The notes below the pieces were generated by a model, which searched no databases, was not told the DNA's origin, and saw nothing but the letters and a program-made list of their open reading frames with translations. The translations under genes were made by a program, and so were the position numbers. A stretch of 5,289 nt of DNA from a bacterium UBA1790. GTDB taxonomy: Bacteria > Bacteroidota > Bacteroidia > Bacteroidales > Muribaculaceae. This document shows positions 1 to 5,289 of this stretch, piece after piece. The stretch lies in assembly GCA_002314465.1 (NCBI GenBank), contig DCGA01000015.1:11760-17048 (forward strand). Reading direction: 5' to 3'. Numbering within the stretch: the first letter of the stretch is position 1; each line of letters opens with the position of its first letter.

Positions 1-19
1 CAAGAAACTCGAAGCATAA
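1..19 (+). CDS. Possible 3' end of an upstream gene (last five codons)
   Basis: Read from base 2, the first bases encode K-K-L-E-A and then TAA at 17-19. The stop lies 29 bases before the FKBP-type gene, and no Bacteroidetes promoter motif is visible between them. That spacing and orientation fit an upstream co-directional gene sharing a transcript with the FKBP gene. A Lys-Lys-Leu-Glu-Ala tail would suit many proteins, including another FKBP paralogue, but five residues cannot identify a product. The other two forward frames give less compact endings, and chance cannot be excluded. Confidence 0.35.
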
Positions 20-48
20 GACACACTCTATAAGAACATTAAAAACCT

Positions 49-621
49 ATGAAGAAGATTTTGTATATCCTGATGCTCGTTGCCACCACCATGGGTATTA
101 CCTCATGTCTGGGCGAAGGCGTTGAAGACACCTACAAGGACTGGCGCAAGGCCAACGAGAAATGGCTTGCCGAGGAGTCGATGAAGCTCGACAAGAACGG
201 CAAGCAATATTATGAGGCTATCACAGCTCCTTGGGATCCCAATGCACGCGTGTATGTGCACTGGTTCAACGACCGCGAGCTTACCAAGGGCAACATCTCG
301 CCCCTCTACACCTCAACAGTAGACGTGAGGTACATAGGCCGCATCTATGACGGCACCGCCTTTGACTCGTCATATCTGAGCACATCGCCGCGCGACAGCG
401 TGGTACGCATGAGCCTGGGTACAACAAGTTCGTCGAGCGGCGTGATCGAGGGCTGGGGCATCGCGCTTCCCAAGATGCACGTTGGCGACAGCTGCCGCAT
501 CCTCATCAACTACGCACAGGCCTATGGAACCTACAGCGTGGGCACAGTCATCAAGCCCTACAGTGTGCTGCAGTTTGACATGAAGCTTGAGGACGTTTAC
601 AAGTATGAAGCTAAGCCTTAA
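49..621 (+). CDS. Lipoprotein FKBP-type peptidyl-prolyl cis-trans isomerase
   Basis: This 190-residue protein is predicted to catalyse cis-trans isomerisation of X-Pro bonds in envelope proteins. Residues 1-19 form a lipoprotein signal peptide (MKK, hydrophobic core) ending in the lipobox I-T-S-C, with Cys20 as the lipidated residue. Residues about 21-85 are a charged, partly helical spacer. Residues about 88-184 form one FKBP domain. By eye against human FKBP12, the pocket residues are present: Tyr95 (Y26), Phe105-Asp106 (F36-D37), Val132-Ile133 and Trp136 (V55-I56, W59), Tyr159 (Y82) and Phe176 (F99). The active site therefore looks intact. A Ser/Thr-rich stretch (125-130) lengthens the loop before Val132. 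The gene probably belongs to an operon entering from the left, because the 29 bases before it hold no promoter motif. The family call is secure; the client proteins are unknown. Confidence 0.92.
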   Translation: MKKILYILMLVATTMGITSCLGEGVEDTYKDWRKANEKWLAEESMKLDKNGKQYYEAITAPWDPNARVYVHWFNDRELTKGNISPLYTSTVDVRYIGRIYDGTAFDSSYLSTSPRDSVVRMSLGTTSSSSGVIEGWGIALPKMHVGDSCRILINYAQAYGTYSVGTVIKPYSVLQFDMKLEDVYKYEAKP

Positions 622-629
622 CGGCTTAG
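611..629 (+). terminator. Weak hairpin overlapping the FKBP stop codon
   Basis: Bases 611-617 (CTAAGCC) and 623-629 (GGCTTAG) form a perfect 7-bp stem with a five-base loop that includes the stop codon at 619-621. No U-tract follows immediately; the next T-run is at 667-674. It may protect the mRNA 3' end or act as a weak terminator. I would not call it a canonical intrinsic terminator. Confidence 0.3.
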
Positions 630-693
630 ACACGGCAATAGCGGCGATGCGAATGAGGCGCAGTGATTTTTTTTCAAAAAAAATGCGCTAAAA

Positions 694-726
694 TTTGGAA
701 GTATAGTATAAAATGTACTACCTTTG
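694..726 (+). promoter_or_regulatory. Bacteroidetes-type promoter of the tRNA-Asp gene
   Basis: A -33 TTTG at 694-697 and a perfect -7 element TACCTTTG (TAnnTTTG) at 719-726 are separated by 21 bases, close to the spacing known for the primary sigma factor of Bacteroidetes. Transcription should start about 5-10 bases after 726, leaving a short 5' leader before the tRNA at 744. An A8 tract at 676-683 lies just upstream of the -33 element, where an UP-like element would sit; that role is inference. Confidence 0.8.
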
Positions 727-743
727 CATCGCTAAAAGCAACT

Positions 744-817
744 GGTGCGTTAGTTCAGTTGGTTAGAATGCCTGCCTGTCACGCAGGAGGTCGCTGGTTC
801 GAGTCCTGTACGCACCG
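744..817 (+). tRNA. tRNA-Asp (anticodon GTC)
   Basis: The 74-base sequence folds into a cloverleaf. The 7-bp acceptor stem (744-750 with 810-816) is fully paired. The D stem is GTTC/GAAT, ending in a G-U pair. The anticodon stem CCTGC/GCAGG (771-775 with 783-787) is perfect, and the loop CTGTCAC carries anticodon GTC at 778-780. The T loop reads TTCGAGT. The discriminator base is G73 (817), as expected for an aspartate tRNA. The T stem (793-797 with 805-809) has a G-U pair and one T-T mismatch (795/807). The bases after 817 are CAA, so CCA is not encoded and must be added by the nucleotidyltransferase. The gene has its own promoter and terminator. Confidence 0.96.
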
Positions 818-857
818 CAAGAGCCTTGGAGAATTACTCCAGGGCTTTTGTTTTTTT
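818..857 (+). terminator. Intrinsic terminator of the tRNA-Asp gene
   Basis: Bases 818-831 pair with 837-850 in a 14-bp stem (two G-U wobbles) around the loop AATTA, followed by T7 at 851-857. The stem begins at the first base after the tRNA discriminator, so the 3' trailer of the precursor is essentially the terminator hairpin. Confidence 0.9.
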
Positions 858-877
858 ACGGAGCATAAAAAACATAC

Positions 878-913
878 AAAAAATGCCCCTCTCACTTGCT
901 GAGAAGGGCATTT
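878..913 (-). terminator. Intrinsic terminator of the AlkD-like gene
   Basis: Bases 881-888 pair with 906-913 and bases 890-894 with 900-904, giving a stem of 8 plus 5 bp with one C/A mismatch and a five-base loop. On the minus strand the hairpin is followed by T-runs (A878-883 on the plus strand, then a second A-run near 867-872). It lies 26 bases beyond the stop codon of the minus-strand gene and faces the tRNA terminator. Confidence 0.85.
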
Positions 914-939
914 CCTATATCCATAAGCGAGGTGTTCTC

Positions 940-1617
940 TTATACTTTTAGTCCCTTGAGATATTCCTTCTGCTCGGGAGTGATGCGATAGCTCTCGCGA
1001 GCCTTCTGTATGGTCTTGTTGTGGGTCCACGGTGCAAGGCGCCGGTTCTCAATGTAAGGGATAGTTGCATCCCACTGCTTGGCAAGTGCCGTGGCAAAGA
1101 ACCAAGCCACCATCATCTTCACATAATACTCGTCGCTGGTAGCCGCGGCAGCAATCTCCAGATACTCGGGGCGGAAATCGTCGTCAAGGTAATGCGACAT
1201 GAGCATCTCCAAGCCGAAGCGGCAGGTATAAATAAGGGGCGAGGCACTCCATTCCTTTATCTTGGTAATAAGTTCGACCTTGTGGCGCGCAAACACCCGG
1301 GGCGACATGATGTCGCACACGGCCCAGTTGTCGACATAGGGCAGAAAAAGCTCAACCCCGTCGATGCACTTGTCATAATCCTTAACAAGCGAAAGGAGCA
1401 AACCATGCAGCATGAACTCGTCGTAGAACTCATGTGGCAGCGAATTGAGGAATTCCTGAGCCTCGGGGGTCTTGATATAGTCCTTGGCAAAGCCGCGTAA
1501 CTGCGGCACACGCACGCCGATGAACAATGCGGGGTCAACCGTGGGAGTGATACGAGCCTGGAACTCGGCATACTTGCGGTCGGCCATAGAGATGAGTTGT
1601 CTCTGTAGGGGTGTCAT
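940..1617 (-). CDS. DNA alkylation repair protein, AlkD-like (HEAT-like repeat DNA glycosylase family)
   Basis: With the start at 1617 the product is 225 residues, a usual length for the family. AlkD enzymes excise positively charged N3- and N7-alkylated purines as cytoplasmic glycosylases built from HEAT-like helical repeats. Landmarks include G-V-R-V-P near residue 34, a helical repeat near 65-80, V-D-N-W-A-V-C-D at 95-102, C-R-F-G near 132 and a Y-Y-V-K-M-M-V-A-W segment ending at Trp172. By spacing and motif, Trp98, Asp102, Arg133 and Trp172 match the Bacillus cereus AlkD residues W109, D113, R148 and W187, so activity is plausible. The C terminus (about 192-225) is basic and helical. An in-frame ATG at 1656 would add 13 residues, but a TAnnTTTG promoter motif lies within that extension, so I prefer 1617. 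The gene is monocistronic, convergent with the tRNA unit and divergent from the large secreted protein. Confidence 0.9.
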   Translation of the reverse strand: MTPLQRQLISMADRKYAEFQARITPTVDPALFIGVRVPQLRGFAKDYIKTPEAQEFLNSLPHEFYDEFMLHGLLLSLVKDYDKCIDGVELFLPYVDNWAVCDIMSPRVFARHKVELITKIKEWSASPLIYTCRFGLEMLMSHYLDDDFRPEYLEIAAAATSDEYYVKMMVAWFFATALAKQWDATIPYIENRRLAPWTHNKTIQKARESYRITPEQKEYLKGLKV

Positions 1618-1643
1618 ACTTTCTACGTTAATGATTGAGATTA

Positions 1644-1679
1644 CAAAACTACCCATTTAGAGGCACTTGTGCAAGCAAA
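1644..1679 (-). promoter_or_regulatory. Bacteroidetes-type promoter of the AlkD-like gene
   Basis: On the minus strand a perfect -7 element TAGTTTTG occupies 1651 down to 1644. Upstream candidates for the -33 element are TTG at 1674-1672 (20-base spacer) and TTTG at 1679-1676 (24-base spacer, long). Transcription would start near 1635-1640, about 20 bases before the ATG at 1617 and downstream of the alternative ATG at 1656. Confidence 0.65.
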
Positions 1680-1746
1680 AACCTCATTAAGTGGGTTAAA
1701 AGCAAAAAGAATGGGCAAAATAGGGGGATATGTGGAAAAAAGTTGC

Positions 1747-1754
1747 TAATTTTG
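1747..1754 (+). promoter_or_regulatory. -7 promoter element of the large secreted-protein gene
   Basis: TAATTTTG is a perfect TAnnTTTG element. The expected -33 position (about 1722-1727) is G-rich and contains no TTTG, so this promoter would be weak or need an activator. The predicted start near 1758-1762 gives a leader of about 45 bases before the ATG at 1806, ending in an A-rich stretch without a clear Shine-Dalgarno site. Confidence 0.6.
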
Positions 1755-1758
1755 TGGT

Positions 1759-1775
1759 TTAAGTCTTTGACTTAA
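1759..1775. repeat. Perfect hyphenated palindrome at the predicted transcription start
   Basis: TTAAGTC (1759-1765) and GACTTAA (1769-1775) are exact inverted copies around a TTT centre. The element begins five bases after the -7 motif, so it should lie at the very 5' end of the mRNA. It could be an operator for a dimeric regulator, or an RNA stem-loop that stabilises the transcript. The sequence alone cannot decide between these. Confidence 0.6.
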
Positions 1776-1805
1776 GAATTAAAATCGCAAAATACAGTAA
1801 CAGAT

Positions 1806-4736
1806 ATGAAAAAATTCGTTTTTACTTTAATTGCCGTGATGTCGGTATTAGTTGCATCGGCAGCGACCACATCATTCGAAGTTGACCTTTACAAGTACAC
1901 GGTGACTCAGAACGCCACATCGTCGACACAAGGCGAGGTAACCCTTGCAGGCCTTAGCACACTAGGCAAGGGCGAGACCGGCATCATCGTTGCTCCCTCA
2001 TCAACCGTCATTTACAACGGTTACACTTACAAAATCACTGCAATCGCAGCCAATGCATTTGAGAACTCAACACTCATTAAGGCCGTCATCACTACCAACG
2101 CCGCATTGCTGACGTCGATAGGTGAATCGGCATTCTCGGGCTGCACCAACCTGATAAGTATTACAACCGCCGCAAGCATTGGACAAAGGGCATTTGCAAA
2201 GTGTACCTCACTCTCTACTATACAACTTAAAGATGGTGTCAAAACTATCGGGATTGAGGCTTTCAGGGGATGTACAGGCGTGAACAACATCTCAATTCCC
2301 AGTACTGTTACCTTTGTAAGCTACACATTTGTGGACGGTTGCTCCCAGTTATCAACAATCTCAGTAGCCTCGACAAATAGCAATTATTACTCGTATGACG
2401 GTATGCTGTTTCAAAGAGACGGTAAGAAACTGCTGCGTTGTCCCATGGGAAAGACATCAGGCGATGGCGGAGAATATTATAAAAGAATCTATAAGTTCCC
2501 GCCTCAACTTGAGACAATAGGCGATGCTGCATTCAGTGGCTGCCGTGCGTCACAAATAAGACTTCCGGTAGGAACCAAGACAATAGGCATTCAAGCCTTT
2601 GCAAACTGCACAAACATGACCCAGGTCGTTATCCCCAACACGGTGAGAAGCATCGGTTCATCGGCGTTCTTTGGCTGCGCCAGCCTTCATGATGTTGTGT
2701 GTAACGTGGAAAACGTATCGGGAATTACCATGGGCAGCAATGTATTCCAAAGTGCCTCGGTAACAAATCTGCTTGTTCCCTATGGGAAAGAAAGCGAATA
2801 CAAGGCAGCCGACCAGTGGAAAAGCATTTCGTCAATCGCTCATGGCTCTTATGACCTGCAATACGGATTTGCAAGGAAAAGAACCAGCCATAGCACATCG
2901 ATGACCTATTACCCGATGTTTTACACTATCACCGACAGGAGCATAATCACCAAAAACGGTGAAACATATTACGGCAAGGCTAAATGGGTGAGAGCAATGC
3001 GTATTAAAGGCTATGACAACGCATGGATGGTTCCCGACTATATTGAGCATTGCGGCCGCAAGTATCTCGTGACAAGTATTGGCAGCGATGTGCTCTTCAT
3101 GGAATATTCTTATTACGATGTTACCCGAAGCGACATCTATATAGGTGAAAACGTGGACACAATCCAGGCATATGCATTCAACAACGCATCGGTCGACACC
3201 GTACACATGGCTAAAAGCGTACAGTACATTGGCGAATCGGCGTTCAACGGAGACCCGCTGAAGGGAGACCTTATACTCCCCTACGGCATCAAGTTTATAG
3301 GTGGCAATGCCTTTAACGGCAACAAGTTCGGTCGCATCCTCATCCCGTCGTCTCTCAACAGCATGAACCCCACCTCGTTCAAGAACAGCAACAACCTGAG
3401 CGAACTGTATATTAACGCCAGCTGGATAGCCAACTTTACCAACTGGAACTTTAGCGGAGCATTATCGAGCATGAAGGTCTTTGTTCCCGTGGGGAGTACA
3501 GCCGCGTTCAAGGGCAACAGCGTGTTTAGTGGCTACAAAATATATGCCGGGGCATATGACTTCACCCGTGAAAACGAATGGTCATCAAATGCCAAATATC
3601 TCCTCACTGTAACCAGCGCATCGCCTGTGACCGTGGGCGGCGTGACCTATGACGGCAAGGCGAAATATGTTTATAATCCCTATCTGGCCACAACCGAGAC
3701 TACATTCCGTGCGCTTAACGATGAAACAAACCCCACTTACAACAGCGGGAAGAGATACCTTGTCACCGAATTTGGCGACAGCGTATTAAGCAACAGCAAC
3801 ATTGCTGTGGTTGACATTGCCAACATGAATAATCTGACATCAATAGGCGCCTATGCTTTTACAGGGTCAAAGATTACATCGTTCACCGTTCCTGCAACAT
3901 GTACCTATATAGGCAAATTTGCGTTTGCAGTATGCACTAAACTTTCAGAGCTTACACTGATGCAACAGAGCGGCACACGTTCATGGGGTGGACAATTCTT
4001 TGGCGGCAACGCAAGCAATTTCACCTGCTATGTAAAGTGGACAGCGCTCTACAGTTATCAAAACAGCGCAAAGAGTTGGATTAAGCTGAATGGTAGCACT
4101 ACAGCCCCCGTTGACCAGTTCAACGGCTATATCGAAAGCGCATATCAGAACTTCGTGGCGAGCGTAACCCACCCCGTGGACTGGAGTGCATCGGGACTGA
4201 GCGCGCGCATTGTTAACAGCTATAGTAATTTCAAGGTCTCTACCAAGCCCATAACAGCAACACCATCGGGCGAGGGAGTACTGCTCACCGGCGTTAACAG
4301 CAATACCATTTATAAGCTTAAGCGCCCGTCAACAACTCCGGGTACAGTTTATGGCAACTACCTGGAAGGCATCACCGGCGCTAACTTGAACATCTATTCG
4401 GTTAGTGTGGGGTACTACTTCAACCAGAGCAAGAAGAAATTTGTTCGCCCTTCAAGCGCTTACACTGTTTATAGCGGATATGGCTACCTTGATATTTCTT
4501 CTAACTTTGTGGGGTCGTCAATGCAAGATATCGCCATTGATATCTTTGACACAGGGCTCAAGGGCGATGTTGACGGCAATGGCGTGGTTGATATTACCGA
4601 CGCCAACATCCTTATCAACATAGTGCTGGGCAAGGACACCGCAAGCAAGTACGGCGGTCGTGCCGACGTGACAGGCGAGGGCGATATCGACGTGAGCGAT
4701 ATCAATGCGGTGCTTAACATCATCCTCGGTAAGTGA
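1806..4736 (+). CDS. Secreted BspA-type leucine-rich-repeat protein with C-terminal dockerin
   Basis: This 976-residue protein has a signal peptide (residues 1 to about 19, A-S-A cleavage region, no lipobox) and should be exported. Three modules follow, each with a beta-rich entry segment and then LRR_5/BspA repeats (pattern I-G-x-x-A-F-x-x-C-x-x-L-x-x-I). They span about 23-345, 350-580 and 583-765. The first two close with the typical cap V-P-x-G followed by a K- or F-rich tail; the third cap is a variant. Module 1 includes the BspA insertion Y-D-G-M-L-F near 197-202. Residues about 770-915 form a beta-rich domain with G-E-G-V-L-L near 822-827, of a kind that recurs in Bacteroidales surface proteins. 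Residues about 919-976 are a two-repeat dockerin with calcium ligands Asp921, Asp923, Asn925, Asp929, Asp932 and a second loop at 954-965. BspA relatives bind host proteins or other bacteria; adhesion here is inference. The heptamer repeat tract and a nuclease gene follow. Confidence 0.9.
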   Translation: MKKFVFTLIAVMSVLVASAATTSFEVDLYKYTVTQNATSSTQGEVTLAGLSTLGKGETGIIVAPSSTVIYNGYTYKITAIAANAFENSTLIKAVITTNAALLTSIGESAFSGCTNLISITTAASIGQRAFAKCTSLSTIQLKDGVKTIGIEAFRGCTGVNNISIPSTVTFVSYTFVDGCSQLSTISVASTNSNYYSYDGMLFQRDGKKLLRCPMGKTSGDGGEYYKRIYKFPPQLETIGDAAFSGCRASQIRLPVGTKTIGIQAFANCTNMTQVVIPNTVRSIGSSAFFGCASLHDVVCNVENVSGITMGSNVFQSASVTNLLVPYGKESEYKAADQWKSISSIAHGSYDLQYGFARKRTSHSTSMTYYPMFYTITDRSIITKNGETYYGKAKWVRAMRIKGYDNAWMVPDYIEHCGRKYLVTSIGSDVLFMEYSYYDVTRSDIYIGENVDTIQAYAFNNASVDTVHMAKSVQYIGESAFNGDPLKGDLILPYGIKFIGGNAFNGNKFGRILIPSSLNSMNPTSFKNSNNLSELYINASWIANFTNWNFSGALSSMKVFVPVGSTAAFKGNSVFSGYKIYAGAYDFTRENEWSSNAKYLLTVTSASPVTVGGVTYDGKAKYVYNPYLATTETTFRALNDETNPTYNSGKRYLVTEFGDSVLSNSNIAVVDIANMNNLTSIGAYAFTGSKITSFTVPATCTYIGKFAFAVCTKLSELTLMQQSGTRSWGGQFFGGNASNFTCYVKWTALYSYQNSAKSWIKLNGSTTAPVDQFNGYIESAYQNFVASVTHPVDWSASGLSARIVNSYSNFKVSTKPITATPSGEGVLLTGVNSNTIYKLKRPSTTPGTVYGNYLEGITGANLNIYSVSVGYYFNQSKKKFVRPSSAYTVYSGYGYLDISSNFVGSSMQDIAIDIFDTGLKGDVDGNGVVDITDANILINIVLGKDTASKYGGRADVTGEGDIDVSDINAVLNIILGK

Positions 4737-4771
4737 GGTTTAAGGTTTAAGGTTTAGTGTTTAAGGTTTAA
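4737..4771 (+). repeat. Five tandem 7-bp repeats (GGTTTAA type)
   Basis: Starting at the base after the stop codon, five heptamers run without a gap: GGTTTAA, GGTTTAA, GGTTTAG, TGTTTAA, GGTTTAA. Three are identical and two carry one substitution each. A G6 run follows at 4775-4780. The tract fills about half of the 64-base gap before the nuclease gene and contains no intact TAnnTTTG motif. It is a short simple-sequence repeat that could vary in copy number by slippage; no function can be assigned. Confidence 0.9.
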
Positions 4772-4800
4772 TGAGGGGGGATTGAGACTCCTTTACAATA

Positions 4801-5289
4801 ATGATGAAACATCTTTTTTACATTCTCGTGGCGCTGCTTGCGGTGGGATGCACCGGCCAGGCCAACGAGGGACAGAGTGACAACCAAGTCGATTCGCTGC
4901 AGGCGCAGCAAACCGACTCGTTCATGGGGCAATATAAATCGACCGGCGACCCGTCGCTACTCGATGTCAAGTTGCCCGCGGGGGTTGATAACCAGACGGT
5001 GAAGTATGACCACATGACCGTGTATTTCAACCCCAGCAACCGTATTCCCAACTGTGTGGCATACGAACTGACCAATACGCAAGTGTCGATGGGCGATGCC
5101 CCCGACGCCGAGAAGCGCGAGGACTATAAGTTCTACAAGGACGAGAAGGTGAGCGGCTGCCCCGACTGGTGGGAGTACAAGGAAACAGGCTATACCCGCG
5201 GCCACATGGCTCCGGCAATGGATATGCGCTGGAACAAGAAAGCCATGTCGCAGTGTTTCTTCATGACCAACATGTGCCCCCAACTCAAG
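4801..5289 (+). CDS. Lipoprotein DNA/RNA non-specific endonuclease (NucA/Serratia nuclease family), 5' part
   Basis: The frame is open from ATG at 4801 to the window edge (163 codons, no stop). A second ATG at 4804 is an equally possible start. Residues 1-16 form a lipoprotein signal with lipobox A-V-G-C, Cys17 being the lipidated residue, so the enzyme should be anchored in the envelope. A polar, Gln- and Asp-rich linker spans about 18-50. The nuclease domain starts near 65 and contains T-R-G-H-M (132-136), the form here of the family's D-R-G-H motif, with His135 as the expected general base. Downstream, T-N-M-C-P-Q (156-161) holds Asn157, the expected Mg-binding residue. These enzymes cut DNA and RNA without sequence preference. 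The remaining C-terminal half lies outside the window. No TAnnTTTG promoter and no clear terminator lie between this gene and the large upstream one, so read-through is possible. Confidence 0.9.
   Translation, partial: MMKHLFYILVALLAVGCTGQANEGQSDNQVDSLQAQQTDSFMGQYKSTGDPSLLDVKLPAGVDNQTVKYDHMTVYFNPSNRIPNCVAYELTNTQVSMGDAPDAEKREDYKFYKDEKVSGCPDWWEYKETGYTRGHMAPAMDMRWNKKAMSQCFFMTNMCPQLK

Noticed and set aside
663..902. Plus-strand open frame of 79 codons across the tRNA region
   Set aside because: It overlaps the tRNA-Asp, its promoter and its terminator, so it is a by-product of the RNA gene sequence.
1021..1500. Plus-strand open frame of 159 codons opposite the AlkD-like gene
   Set aside because: The minus-strand frame encodes a clear protein family with conserved active-site residues; this antisense frame matches nothing I recognise.
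1806..4736. Eukaryotic origin of the leucine-rich-repeat protein
   Set aside because: The repeats are the bacterial BspA/LRR_5 type, with a bacterial signal peptide, a Bacteroidetes promoter motif and a bacterial dockerin.
4737..4771. Telomere-like or CRISPR-like repeat
   Set aside because: The units are 7 bp with no spacers and only five copies; there is no linear replicon end here and no cas gene.
4771..4795. Terminator between the large gene and the nuclease
   Set aside because: The G-run and the CTCCTTT stretch pair poorly and leave no real U-tract, so I cannot support a hairpin terminator.
4957..5283. Minus-strand open frames over the nuclease gene
   Set aside because: The plus strand carries a lipobox, the R-G-H motif and the T-N-M-C-P-Q motif in one continuous frame; the antisense frames are low-complexity shadows.
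1..5289. New multi-gene defence or mobile system
   Set aside because: The genes are separate units with mixed orientations and housekeeping or envelope roles; there is no integrase, transposase, terminal repeat or defence-type gene set. The tRNA shows no attachment-site duplication within the window.

Overview
The window looks like chromosomal DNA from a gut-type Bacteroidales bacterium, possibly Muribaculaceae; the family is an inference. The evidence is three perfect or near-perfect copies of the Bacteroidetes -7 promoter element (TAnnTTTG), two lipoproteins with Bacteroidales-style lipoboxes, starts without a clear Shine-Dalgarno site, a tRNA without an encoded CCA end, and a secreted BspA-type leucine-rich-repeat protein with a C-terminal dockerin.

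Layout from left to right. Bases 1-19 may be the last codons of an upstream gene. A lipoprotein FKBP-type peptidyl-prolyl isomerase follows (49-621, +), with no visible promoter of its own, so it probably ends an operon entering from the left. Next is an independent tRNA-Asp(GTC) unit: promoter at 694-726, tRNA at 744-817 and a strong hairpin terminator at 818-857. A second terminator (878-913), acting on the minus strand, ends the convergent gene for an AlkD-like DNA alkylation repair protein (940-1617, -). Its promoter motif lies at 1644-1651, which favours the inner ATG at 1617 over the one at 1656. The divergent intergenic region (about 1618-1805) also holds the promoter of a 976-residue secreted protein (1806-4736, +), plus a perfect hyphenated palindrome just after its -7 element. 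Five heptamer repeats (GGTTTAA type) directly follow that gene. The window ends inside a lipoprotein DNA/RNA non-specific endonuclease (4801 to beyond 5289, +).

Functionally this is mostly ordinary chromosome: an envelope folding factor, a tRNA, a repair glycosylase-like protein, a surface or secreted adhesin-like protein and a secreted nuclease. Three of the four protein products carry export signals. I see no defence system, mobile element, CRISPR array or new multi-gene system. The points most worth a second look are the three-module BspA/dockerin protein, the heptamer repeat tract, the palindrome at the predicted transcription start of the large gene, and an unpaired U-U position in the T stem of the tRNA.
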